Source of the DNA: Paenibacillus sp. OVF10
GTDB lineage: Bacteria; Bacillota; Bacilli; Paenibacillales; Paenibacillaceae
Length of the DNA stretch: 64,000 nucleotides
Reading direction: 5' to 3'
Assembly: GCA_022836915.1 (NCBI GenBank)
Contig: CP094668.1
Span: forward strand, 2,480,001 to 2,544,000
Below the pieces are notes generated by a model, which did no database searches, was not told the origin of the DNA, and worked only from the letters and a program-made list of their open reading frames with translations. A program made the translations under genes and the position numbers. This document shows, piece by piece, positions 39,331-49,255 of the stretch; within the stretch, counting starts at the first letter, position 1; each line of letters opens with the position of its first letter.

Positions 39331-41914
39331 GTGAACAAAAGGCAACGATTATATACGGTGCTGGCTGGTGGTGCAGCTGTAATCATGATTGCAGCCGGGC
39401 TGCTGTATATAAACAACAGGGGGATTCCTGCCGTAGAAGCCGCAGCTTATCTGGATACGACAACCACAGCCATGCCCGTCACGGAGGACCCGTTGCAGTT
39501 CCTTAGCGACTCTTCGCAGGGTGTACCTGGTATGCAGCTGGTCGCAGAGGATCAGGGATTGGCCCTGTACTATAACGAGGAGACAACGGAAATTGCAGTA
39601 CGTGACTCGAAAAGTGGAGAGGTTTGGTACAGCAATCCGAAAGAACGGGCTGAGGACAGTCTCGCTTCCGCATATGAAAAAGAAGTGCTGTCCTCCCAGT
39701 TGAACGTGTCTTTCCGAGATTCGATGAGCACACTGGAGAACTTTCCAAACTTCAGTTCGAGTATAAGCAACAAACAATTCACAGTGGGTCAGATCGATCA
39801 AGGGATTCGGGTCAACTATACACTTGGTGATACATCACTTGGTATTGATGCCCTTCCGAAACTGATTAGCAAGCAGCGACTGGAGGAGAAGGTTCTTTCC
39901 AAGCTGGACGCTACCGTCGCAAGATACACGTCTGCCCGTTATTATCCAACCAAGAATAATCCGGATATTCTGGAACGGCTCGATGGACAGATCTCGAAGC
40001 AGCTTGTGCTGAACAAGATGCTGGGAGCCTTTGAGACGGCTGGGTACACGGCGGACGATCTGGCTTTTGACAATCAGGAGAACGGTGTTGAAGGCGGGGC
40101 GTATCCGATAAGCCCAGCTTTGTCATTTCAGTGGAATACCGACTGGAGCAGGGAGCACTTGTTGTGAACGTGCCTCTGAGCCAGATAGAGGAAAGTGGGC
40201 AATACCGCATTCGGAATATTGATTTGCTCGCTTATTTTGGTGCTGCGGATACGAAGGGTGAGGGCTACATGCTCGTTCCTGATGGTTCCGGCAGCCTGAT
40301 CCACCTGAACAATGGGAAAACCCAAGAGGAGCAGTATGTACAGCGCGTATACGGCGCAGACCCAAATGATAATTCGCTCAGTCGTCCTCAGGTTAGTGAA
40401 TCCGCGTATATGCCTGTGTTTGGTCTGAAAAACGGGGAGAATGCCTGGTTTGCGGTGATTGAAAAAGGGGACGGCATTGCCAGTATCTCCGCAGATATTG
40501 GAGGCAGGCAGAACAGTTACAACCACGTGCATGCGACCTTCTCCCTGCGGGGTGAAGATGAGCTGGAGATGTACACCTCGCAGAAAATGCAGGAGATTCA
40601 GCTGCTTAGCGAAGAGCCCTACCGTGGAGATATTCAGGTCCGCTATCATTTCCTTCATGGAGAAGATGCCAGTTACTCGGGGATGGCCCGCCTATATCAG
40701 CAACAGTTGATAGAGCAGGATGTATTGAAGCCGCTCGGAGAACAGATGGAGTTGCCGTTCTATGTGGATGTACTTGGTGCAGTGGACAAAAAGGCTTCGT
40801 TCCTAAGCGTGCCTTATCGGACCACTTTAGCCATGACGACGTACGAACAGGCCACCGAAATGGCGGCGAAGTTACAGCAAGAAGGTGTGAACCGCGTACA
40901 AATGCGTTATCAGGGATGGTTCGGCGGTGGCATCAGCCATCATACGCCAACCCAGGTGAAGTTGGACAGTGAAGTAGGCAGTCGTTCCGAACTTCAGGCG
41001 TTGTCCGCCAAGCTGGAGCAGTCGGGGGAGCTTTGTTCCCGGATGTGGCTTTCCAGCACATTTATCACGATGATATGCGTTTTGTTCCTTCCTCGGATGC
41101 GGCGCGGTTTGTCACAAAGGAGACAGCAGAACTGTATCCATACAATCCTGCCCTTAATCGCATGGATCAGAGTAGGGACAGCTATTATTTGCTCTCAGCG
41201 GCCAAGCTTCCTTATGTGGTGAGTGAGTTTGCAGACAAATTCAATCAACTGGACCTCGGCGGATTATCCCTTCGTGATCTCGGGCAGGTCCTGACTTCCG
41301 ATTACCGGGATAGTCGGGTGATTCATCGGGAGACGGCGAAAAACATTGTGAAGGAGCAACTTGGCAAGTTGGAACAGTCCTATCCGAACCTGATGATATC
41401 TGCCGCAAATAGCTACGCTTGGGGTAGTGCACAACATGTTGTGAATGTACCCGCAGGGTCGAGTCAGTTCAATATTACCGATGAAGAAGTTCCGTTTTAT
41501 GCGATGGTCATTCATGGATACATGAACTATGCGGCATCTCCGATGAACACATCGGGGGATCAGGATCTCCGCAAACAGTTGCTGCACAGCCTGGAGCTTG
41601 GGGCAGCTCCATTTTTTCAATGGACATATGAACCATCATCCAGGCTGAAGCTGACGAATTATGATTCGGCATACGCAACGGAGTACAGCTATTGGGTGGA
41701 TGAAGCCGTTACCTTGTATAAGCAGGCCAATGAAGTGCTGGGAAATCTGGCGAATGAGCAGATTCTCAAGCATGAACGCATTCAGAATGGCGTGGTCCGG
41801 ATCATCTATACTGGCGGTACATCTATCCTTGTGAATTACAATACGGATGCAGTTACCGTAGATGGAACAACAGTTGGCGGGACGGATTATGTGGTGGAAG
41901 GAGTGAGCCGATGA
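39331..41914 (+). CDS. DUF5696 domain-containing protein (two frameshifts)
   Basis: A large exported or membrane-anchored protein. GTG 39331 follows AAAGGAGGCGG. An N-terminal hydrophobic segment (about 9-26) precedes the globular part. Frame breaks occur near 40131 (FQVEYRLEQGALVVNVPL expected) and at G5 41024-41028; the third frame contains ALFPDVAFQHIYHDDMRFVPS, AANSYAWGSAQHVVNVP and a C-terminal beta part. Two added bases give 861 residues. The pattern of a long TIM-barrel-like region with acidic residues hints at a glycosidase fold (related to GH36/GH101-type proteins), but this is inference and the family has no assigned activity. Confidence 0.75.
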
Positions 41915-42810
41915 GAACCATTCGATTATCGCTGAAGTCACGGAGAGCTTTGCTTGGACTTGCATTTATATCGCCGTGGTTGGTCGGCTTCATCTTCCTC
42001 TTTGCCACACCGCTCCTGCAATCAATTCGATTCAGTCTGAGTAATCTGTCTGTTGCTCCGGGCGGATACGTCCTGGAATACGTTGGTTTTAAAAATTTCA
42101 AGGATGCACTTCTGGTTGACGCTACATTCAACCGGATTCTGGTCGACTCCGTTGGAGCGATGCTGCTGAATGTGCCGATGATTTTGTTCTTCAGTCTGTT
42201 TACGGCGACATTGCTCAACCAGAAGTTCAGAGGCAGAACGATGGCACGTGCAATCTTCTTTTTACCGGTTATTCTGGCTTCCAGTGCAGTTGCAGCAGCT
42301 GAGTCTGCGGGATTAATCAATCTGATGGGAGATGCAAGTGCGGTCGATGCGTCTGCTGATGGCGGTGCTTCGTTCAACGTGGTATCCATTGTGCGGATGC
42401 TGGCGGATGTGGGATTACCGATGGCCTATGTGGATTACATTGTAGAAGCCATCATGCGGATCTATGAGATTATTAGCAGCTCTGGCGTTCAGATTCTGAT
42501 CTTCCTCGCCGCTCTGCAATCGGTGCCGGGATCGATGTATGAGGTTGCGAAGATCGAAGGGGCAACAGCCTATGAATCATTCTGGAAAATTACATTTCCC
42601 ATGGTCAGTCCGTTGATTCTGACAAATGTCATCTATACGATCATTGATTCCTTTGCCGGGAGTCCGGTCACACAGGCTATCTACCAAACTGCATTCAAAA
42701 CTCAGAACTTTGGTTTAAGCTCAGCCATGTCCTGGCTGTACACACTGGTGATTGGTCTTGTACTGATCGTAGTGGGCTGGGTGTTGTCACGACGGGTTCA
42801 CTACAACTGA
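41911..42810 (+). CDS. Carbohydrate ABC transporter permease (second pair, MalF-like)
   Basis: A 299-residue permease with six helices and the EAA loop MYEVAKIEGATAYESFWKITFP. Starts with an ATG overlapping the DUF5696 stop (ATGA), so it is coupled to it. An unusual acidic/Ala-rich insertion (GDASAVDASADGG, about 145-160) lies in a loop. It pairs with the next permease, giving the locus two complete permease pairs. Intact. Confidence 0.87.
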   Translation: MRTIRLSLKSRRALLGLAFISPWLVGFIFLFATPLLQSIRFSLSNLSVAPGGYVLEYVGFKNFKDALLVDATFNRILVDSVGAMLLNVPMILFFSLFTATLLNQKFRGRTMARAIFFLPVILASSAVAAAESAGLINLMGDASAVDASADGGASFNVVSIVRMLADVGLPMAYVDYIVEAIMRIYEIISSSGVQILIFLAALQSVPGSMYEVAKIEGATAYESFWKITFPMVSPLILTNVIYTIIDSFAGSPVTQAIYQTAFKTQNFGLSSAMSWLYTLVIGLVLIVVGWVLSRRVHYN

Positions 42811-42838
42811 CGGTTAACATTAAGGGAGGCTTCAGATT

Positions 42839-43849
42839 ATGGCTGCATCAGGGACAGATCGCATGGTAGTAGTTCCTAAGCAGAATTATCACATGCAGCG
42901 GGTGCGAAACAAAACATCGGACCTTCTCTATTCCATATTCAGATATGCACTGGTCATCGGCATTTCATTTATTATTTTGTACCCGTTATTTCTCAAAGTG
43001 TCAGTTGCGTTCAAGGATAAGCAGGATATCTATAATCCAACGATCTATATGATTCCTCAGCACGTTACATTGGATAATATCCGGCTTGCGGCGCAAGTGA
43101 TGGATTACCTGCCTTTGCTCGCGAACACCTTATTGTTCGTTACGATTACAACGCTTCTGACAGCCATGTCCTGTGCGCTTGCCGGCTACGGCTTCGCCCG
43201 GTTTTCATTTCCGGGTAGCAATGTGCTCTTTGTGCTGGTGATTCTCACGATTCTGGTACCGACAAGCACACTTATGGTGCCGATGTATCTGCATTTCCGC
43301 AGCTTTGACTTTATGGGCATCATCCAGTTGTTCACGGGAAAGAATGGCATCAATCTGCTGAATACGTATTGGCCTTCTATGATTACGGCCGCTACAGCGG
43401 GAGGGCTGAAGGCGGGATTGTTCATCTATATTTTCCGTCAGTTCTTCAAGGGAATGCCGAAGGAAATCGAGGAGGCTGCTCTGATTGACGGCGCAGGCGG
43501 ATTCAAAACGTTTGCCCGAATCATGTTGCCCAATGCAATCTCACCGTTGATTACGGTCATTCTGTTCTCGTTTGTATGGCAGTACAACGATACGTTCTAC
43601 TCCGCGTTATTCATGAGTGAAAGTCCGCTGATTTCACTGAAAGTGGCTTCTTTACCGGCTCAGGCGAACCAATTAATTCCGCAACTGATGGGCTTTGGTT
43701 CGAACTCGGGTATCAAGGCTGATCCGAATTACGTGGCCATGATCGTGGACACAGGCATTTTGCTGGCGATTGCACCGCTGATCATTCTGTACCTGTTCGT
43801 GCAACGTTATTTCGTGGAGAGTATTGAACGTTCTGGTGTAGTGGGTTAA
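42839..43849 (+). CDS. Carbohydrate ABC transporter permease (second pair, MalG-like)
   Basis: A 336-residue permease; EAA loop IEEAALIDGAGGFKTFARIMLP. It is longer than usual because of a 30-residue cytoplasmic N-terminus and a loop of about 20 residues around FTGKNGINLLNTYWP. It ends just before the GH26 gene (30-bp gap). Intact. Confidence 0.87.
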   Translation: MAASGTDRMVVVPKQNYHMQRVRNKTSDLLYSIFRYALVIGISFIILYPLFLKVSVAFKDKQDIYNPTIYMIPQHVTLDNIRLAAQVMDYLPLLANTLLFVTITTLLTAMSCALAGYGFARFSFPGSNVLFVLVILTILVPTSTLMVPMYLHFRSFDFMGIIQLFTGKNGINLLNTYWPSMITAATAGGLKAGLFIYIFRQFFKGMPKEIEEAALIDGAGGFKTFARIMLPNAISPLITVILFSFVWQYNDTFYSALFMSESPLISLKVASLPAQANQLIPQLMGFGSNSGIKADPNYVAMIVDTGILLAIAPLIILYLFVQRYFVESIERSGVVG

Positions 43850-43878
43850 CATGGTAAATCCAATTGGAGGTGTTAGTG

Positions 43879-44840
43879 ATGACGGTGCGTACGATCAACA
43901 GTGCTCCGGTGAATAAAGCAGCGACTCCCGAAGCAAAAGAACTGATGGCGTTCCTGGTCGAGCGTTATCAAAAAGGAATGTTGGCAGGCCAGCAGGATTA
44001 CAGCAATCTTAACTGGATTAATGAAAATACAGGCCGAAAGCCAGCTGTGATTGGCTTTGATCTCATGGAATATTCGCCATCAAGAACAGAGCGTGGTGCG
44101 GTCTCCCAGGAGATTCGGGATGCGATAGACTGGCACAAACAAGGCGGGATCGTGACGCTATGCTGGCACTGGAACGCACCAACGGATCTGATCGATGAAC
44201 CAGGTAAAGAGTGGTGGCGGGGTTCTATACGGATGCGACAACCTATGATATTGCCTCCGCGCTAGCTGATACTGAATCGGAAGCATATCGGTTATTGATT
44301 CGGGATATCGATGCGATTGCAGCCCACTTGCAAGAGTTGAAGGATGCGGGTGTACCTGTATTATTCCGACCACTTCATGAAGCGGAGGGTGGCTGGTTCT
44401 GGTGGGGAGCGAAAGGTCCTGAACCTGCCAAACAGTTATATCGTTTGTTGTATGATCGATTAGTTCAAGAACATCAGCTGCACAATCTTATCTGGGTTTG
44501 GAACTCGGAAAAACCGGAATGGTATCCCGGTGATGATGTCGTGGATATTGTCAGTGTGGATGTATACCCTGAAGCAGGAGATCACAGCCCGTTGGCTGCG
44601 CGTTACACCAACCTGAGTGAGCTTGTGAAGGATAGCAAAATCATTGCTCTGGCCGAGAACGGCTCCATCCCGGACCCTAAGTTGATGAAGGAGCAGGATG
44701 TACACTGGAGTTGGTTCTGTACCTGGACAGGTGGATTCCTGAGAGACGGGACGCATAATGATGTGGCATTTTTGAAGGAAGTGTACCATAGCGCAGAGGT
44801 TATTACGCTCGATCAGTTACCGAAGTGGAGTTGGCTATAA
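43879..44840 (+). CDS. GH26 beta-mannanase-type glycosidase, cytoplasmic (one frameshift)
   Basis: The clan GH-A family 26 signature is clear: FRPLHEAEGGWFWWG (acid/base Glu) and IIALAENGSIP (nucleophile Glu), plus VIGFDLMEYSP and GGIVTLCWHWNAP near the N-terminus. No signal peptide, so it would cut imported manno-oligosaccharides. ATG 43879 follows GGAGG by 8 bases. The frame breaks at GGGG 44219-44222; one added G gives 320 residues. As last gene of the locus it gives the best clue to the substrate: beta-mannan or glucomannan fragments. Confidence 0.87.
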
Positions 44841-44869
44841 GCATCTCGCTTCCAACTTGAATTGGAATC

Positions 44870-44926
44870 AATGAAGCGTTAGTATTCGCTGTAAGAATTC
44901 ATGCGAATATTAACGCTTCATTTGTT
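44870..44926 (+). terminator. Strong rho-independent terminator
   Basis: A 20-bp stem AATGAAGCGTTAGTATTCGC (44870-44889) / GCGAATATTAACGCTTCATT (44903-44922) with one G-T pair and a short T-rich tail. It closes the mannan-type locus. Confidence 0.85.
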
Positions 44927-44987
44927 GGTAGCGCACATATGTCAATGGAACGCTTCATCCCTGAAACATGAGAAGTTGAACAACAAT

Positions 44988-45254
44988 CTAGTTTGACGGG
45001 TGCAACATAGCTTGGATATTGGTATGTAAAGTCACGCTGGAAGTGAATAAAATATACGATTGATTAACCGTGCGGATCAGAATCCTTTCGCTTGTGCCAT
45101 TGACTGGACCGATCCGAATGGCGGATGGTTCGCTGCCACCGTACGTATCATCCAGGGTGACCGATGTGATATGTGCGATAGGAATTTCAATTTTGGAAAA
45201 CTGCCAACGGATGACCAGTTGATCTCCTATTTTTTTCACGTTAACACCAAACAT
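44988..45254 (-). CDS. SunI/YnzG-like small PH-domain protein
   Basis: An 88-residue protein: MFGVNVKKIGDQLVIRWQFSKIEIP, HITSVTLDDTYGG and ERILIRTVNQSYILFT match the SunI/YnzG family (bacterial PH fold). SunI itself gives immunity to the glycopeptide sublancin and carries an extra membrane part; this short form has no membrane helix, so the function is unknown. Ribosome site AAAGGGAGG. It stands alone between two sugar loci. Confidence 0.72.
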   Translation of the reverse strand: MFGVNVKKIGDQLVIRWQFSKIEIPIAHITSVTLDDTYGGSEPSAIRIGPVNGTSERILIRTVNQSYILFTSSVTLHTNIQAMLHPSN

Positions 45255-45568
45255 AATACAACCTCCCTTTAAGCCCGCTGAAGATAAATACTTTTTATTA
45301 GTCTACCACTTATTGGGTAATGTTTCCTTAATAATAGTAAATTCCCCGAGCAATTGAAGTGCTCAAGTGTAACTTTATCTACGGGTAATATTTCGCTACA
45401 GATATTTCCATAAATGTTGGCATGATGTACACTATGACTAACGAATCTGGATACCGAACGATATATTGAAGTACAAGTGTGGGACGAGCGCATTATCAGA
45501 CCTTATCGTTGAAGCGAAGGCGTTTAGGGCGCATTTTCTAACGTTTCTAACAGGTGCAAAAAGTGCAA

Positions 45569-45597
45569 TTGCAGGAAATACGGGTGTTCGTTATAGT
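45569..45597 (+). promoter_or_regulatory. Promoter of the sulfatase/PL11 locus
   Basis: TTGCAG (45569-45574), 17-bp spacer, TATAGT (45592-45597). The rest of the 461-bp gap (45255-45715) shows no gene; besides this promoter it holds the hairpin at 45606-45658. Confidence 0.6.
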
Positions 45598-45605
45598 GAG
45601 TGAAA

Positions 45606-45658
45606 GCTTTGACCGGTCAAGAAGAATCTTCTTCAAAGTCCTGTCAAAGCCCCTTTTT
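45606..45658 (+). promoter_or_regulatory. 5'-leader hairpin / possible attenuator
   Basis: Outer stem GCTTTGAC (45606-45613) / GTCAAAGC (45643-45650), inner stem AAGAAG/CTTCTT (45619-45624 and 45628-45633), then CCCTTTTT. It begins about where transcription would start and contains the 12-bp palindrome TTGACCGGTCAA (45609-45620). It could be an attenuator or an operator for the AraC-type regulator encoded downstream. Confidence 0.6.
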
Positions 45659-45715
45659 AATCGTTAATCCGATTAAGACTATAGGTTTAAGAGACTAAGG
45701 AGGATGGGAAAGCCT

Positions 45716-47290
45716 ATGCAAAAAGTGGGGAAACGCAACACCCGTAATCTGGCCTGGATCATATCGGTTGTCATGGTCATGTCCGTGGTGCTTAGTGCAT
45801 GCGGAAATAAAGAAGAAGGACAGGTAAGTGGCAACAGCGGCAATGCCGACGATCCGTTGGAAGTCAGCATTATGACCATCACGCCGAGTGCCGTCCCTGC
45901 TGCTGATGATAATGTAATCAAACGCGCCATTGAAGAAGCGACTAACTCCAAAATGAATATCCAATGGGTCTCCAACAATATCTACGGTGACAAGCTCAAT
46001 CTGACCCTGGCTTCCGGGGATATACCTGATCTCATCATGATTAATGATCCATTTGGAAGTACCTTCACCAAGATGGTCAAACAAGGTGCTTTTGGGATAT
46101 CACCCCTTATATCAAGGACTATTCGAACCTCAGCGGAGGCATTCCCGATATAGCTTGGGATACAACCAAGGCAGCAGACGGCAACAATTATGGTATCCCG
46201 CGGCCTCGTCCAGTCACTGGAGATTCTTTTTCATCATCCGCAAGGATTGGCTCGACCGATTGAATTTGCAGGTGCCGGAGACCACGGATGAGTTGTTCAA
46301 CGTGATGGAGGCTTTTGTAGAGCAGGACCCTGATGGTAACGGAACCAAAGATACCACAGCACTTGCCGCGTATATTAGTCCCGATGATCTCGGCTGGGGA
46401 GGTAATCTGGGCCCCGTTCTGGGTGCCATTGAGAGTTCTTTTATCGGAACCAATAGCAGTTGGAAATGGGATGAGTCTCAGGGGAAGCTGGTCTACAGGG
46501 AGCTGTTGCCTGAGGTGAAAGAATCCCTTCAATATCTAACCAAAGCCTATAACAGCGGCATGATGCCGGAAGATCTGCTTTCGCTCAAGCTGACGCAGGC
46601 CAGAGAACTGTTCAAGCGCAATCAGGCGGGTATTATCGTAGACAAGACAGGCACGATGCGCAAAATCTATGCCGATGACCTGAAGAAGGTCGATCCTTCT
46701 TTTAAATATACGGATTTCTATCCTTTGACCAATCTGAATGGATATAATCCGAAGGGTTCGGGATACAACGGTATTCTGGCGATCCCTGCCAGTGTGCCGG
46801 AAGAGAAGATGAAACGAATTCTCCAACTCGTCGATACCTGGATGAATCCGGAAGTATTTGAAATTCAGCAGTTCGGGATTGAAGGTACGCATTATGAAGT
46901 GGTCGATGGCAAAAAGGTAGCAAGTAGTGAAAAGTTGACGGCGGATAACGCGTCGGATTTCAATCATATCGTTAACGTCATTGACCTGTCTTGGGATACC
47001 ACGGGTGAAACAGACGAAGAGACACAGGCCAATGAACTGTTCAAAAAGTGGAGGCAGAGCGAGACAAAACTAGCGTGGCGGATCTGGCCGCCGGCCTTCA
47101 ATCGGAGACCGGGCAGAAGGTGCTGCCTGAACTCAACAAAAAGATCCAGGATCTGAAAGCAAAGATTATTCTGGGCCGGGAGCCAATTGAAGCTTGGGAT
47201 GCCTTTGTGGAAACCTTGCGGAATGATCCGAATTTCCAGGCCATGAATGATGAGATGACCGAAGCCTACAAGAAAAGAAATGGACAGTGA
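45716..47290 (+). CDS. ABC transporter sugar-binding lipoprotein, LplA-like (three frameshifts)
   Basis: Family 1 binding protein of the LplA/YtcQ type. ATG 45716 lies 12 bases after AAGGAGG (an ATG at 45704 abuts it). Lipobox VLSAC gives Cys29, then an N/G/E linker. The frame breaks at 46090-46096, T5 46227-46231 and A5 47043-47047; the pieces carry DITPYIKDYSNLSGGIPD, FIIRKDWLDRLNLQVPETTDE and VEAERDKTSVADLAAG in turn. Three added bases give 525 residues, the family length. First gene of the sulfatase/PL11 locus. Confidence 0.85.
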
Positions 47291-47313
47291 TCTGAGGGAA
47301 GGGGCTGCAAACC

Positions 47314-48281
47314 ATGAGCACCCATGAGCAACGAATGAGTACGGTTAAGGGGAAGCAGACTTCAACCAGAAAGAAAGGGTTAAACTTGCTGTCTGCACTT
47401 CGGCGTGACCGGTCGTTATATGTGCTTGCACTGCCAGGCATATTGTTCTTCCTCGTTTTCAAATACATCCCGATGTGGGGCATTATCATTGCGTTTCAGG
47501 ATTACTCTCCCTTTCGGGGATTCAGGGCAGTGAGTGGGTGGGCTTGCAGCACTTTACAGCACTTTTTGGCAATCCCGACTTTGCCTTATTGTTTCGAAAT
47601 ACGCTGGCGATTAGCCTGCTCAATCTGATTTTATTCTTTCCTTTTCCGATCCTGATCTCCCTGGGACTTAATGAACTGCGAAGTGTGGCGTATAAGAGAC
47701 TGATTCAAACGATTATTTACATGCCGCATTTCCTCTCCTGGGTGATCATTGCCGGGTTAACACTGCTACTGTTCGCCAAAGGAACGGGACTGATTAATGA
47801 GTTATTCGCTTTATGGGGTTGGCCCCGCGTGGATATATTGACGAACCCGGACAGCTTCTGGATCATGGTCACTTTGCAAGCGATGTGGAAGGAAGCTGGT
47901 TGGGGCACGATTGTGTTCCTGGCTGCCATGGCGAGTGTGGATACTCAGCTGTATGAGGCGGCACGAATGGATGGAGCGGGACGATTGCGTCAGATCTGGC
48001 ATATTACGTTGCCTGCCATCCGCAGTGTCATCATCGTGCTTTTGATTTTAAGACTCGGAGACATCATGGAGGTGGGGTTTGAGCAAATCTTCCTTATGTA
48101 CAACGGTGCTGTATCTGAAGTGGCCGAAGTGTTCGACACCTATGTGTACCGCACAGGGATCGAGCAGGGCGATTTCAGCTACAGTACAGCGGTTGGACTG
48201 TTCAAATCCGTGATTGGCCTGGTGCTGGTCGTTGTCGCAAACCGTGTGGTTAAGCGCATGGGTCAGGAAGGCGTCTACTAG
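47314..48281 (+). CDS. ABC transporter permease, LplB family (one frameshift)
   Basis: LplB-type permease: LYVLALPGILFFLVFKYIPMWG near the N-terminus and the EAA loop YEAARMDGAGRLRQIWHITLP. The frame breaks at GGGG 47516-47519 (FRGIQGSEWVGLQHF expected); one added G gives 322 residues with six helices. Members of this family import pectin- or xylan-derived oligosaccharides in Paenibacillus and Bacillus. Confidence 0.87.
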
Positions 48282-48340
48282 TTCATTACGGTACCTACCC
48301 ATACCCGGCCAGCCATTAATCAATGGAGAGGAGGTTTCGA

Positions 48341-49213
48341 ATGCATCGCATGAAATGGAGTGAGCGGATTGGACAGTCCCTGAATGTGGTTACGCTTGGA
48401 CTATTGGCTGTGGTTATGTTTTTCCCGCTATATTATGTTTTCGTCGTTTCATTCACGGACCCCGGAGAGTATTTGCAAAAGAAAATCGTACTCTTCCCGG
48501 AACGCTGGTCTGTTGAAGCCTATACGTATTTGTTATCCACGCCTGCCTTTGCACGCTCACTGGGAAACAGTGCATTTCTGGCAACCGTCGGCACGGTGTG
48601 CAGCCTGGCTGTATCATCCTCTCTGGCTTATGCGCTGTCCCAGAAGCGATTCCAATTCAGAAAAATACTGATGTTCCTGATTGTACTAACCATCTTGTTT
48701 AGCCCGGGCATCATTCCAAATTACCTGCTGGTACGGGAACTGGGGCTGATCAATAATATCTGGGCACTGATCCTGCCTGCGCTTGCCAATGGCTGGACGG
48801 TGTTGCTGATGAAAAATTTCTTCGACAGCCTGCCCGCAGAGATCAGCGAAGCGGCATCCATTGATGGCTGTAGTGCCATCCGAACCTGGTACATGATTGT
48901 GTTGCCCTTATCGATGCCTGCGCTTGCTGCCTTTGGATTGTTTTTCGCTGTAGGGTACTGGAATCAATTCTTCGCGGCACTGTTATATCTGAACGATTCT
49001 GCGAAATGGCCCATTCAAGTATTACTGCAAAATATGCTGCTGAATGCATCCAACATTGATCTGGTTGCGCCTGGACAGCAGGTGGAGACACCGCCGACAG
49101 AAATGTTGAAGATGGCCGCGATCATTGTAGCCATTTTGCCAGTGCTGGTAGTGTATCCGTTTATACAAAAGCATTTTGCCAAAGGAGCCCTGATCGGCTC
49201 GGTCAAAGGGTAA
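48341..49213 (+). CDS. ABC transporter permease, YtcP/LplC family
   Basis: A 290-residue permease with six helices: FFPLYYVFVVSFTDPGEYLQKK at the N-terminus, EAA loop ISEAASIDGCSAIRTWYMIVLP, and the family's C-terminal PTEMLKMAAIIVAILPVLVVYPFIQKHF (two parts). ATG 48341 follows GAGGAGG by 8 bases; an earlier in-frame ATG at 48323 overlaps that ribosome site. Partner of the LplB-like permease. Intact. Confidence 0.88.
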   Translation: MHRMKWSERIGQSLNVVTLGLLAVVMFFPLYYVFVVSFTDPGEYLQKKIVLFPERWSVEAYTYLLSTPAFARSLGNSAFLATVGTVCSLAVSSSLAYALSQKRFQFRKILMFLIVLTILFSPGIIPNYLLVRELGLINNIWALILPALANGWTVLLMKNFFDSLPAEISEAASIDGCSAIRTWYMIVLPLSMPALAAFGLFFAVGYWNQFFAALLYLNDSAKWPIQVLLQNMLLNASNIDLVAPGQQVETPPTEMLKMAAIIVAILPVLVVYPFIQKHFAKGALIGSVKG

Positions 49214-49255
49214 ATCTGCATTCAGGCGGGTATTCCCGGAAAGGAGGGCATACAG

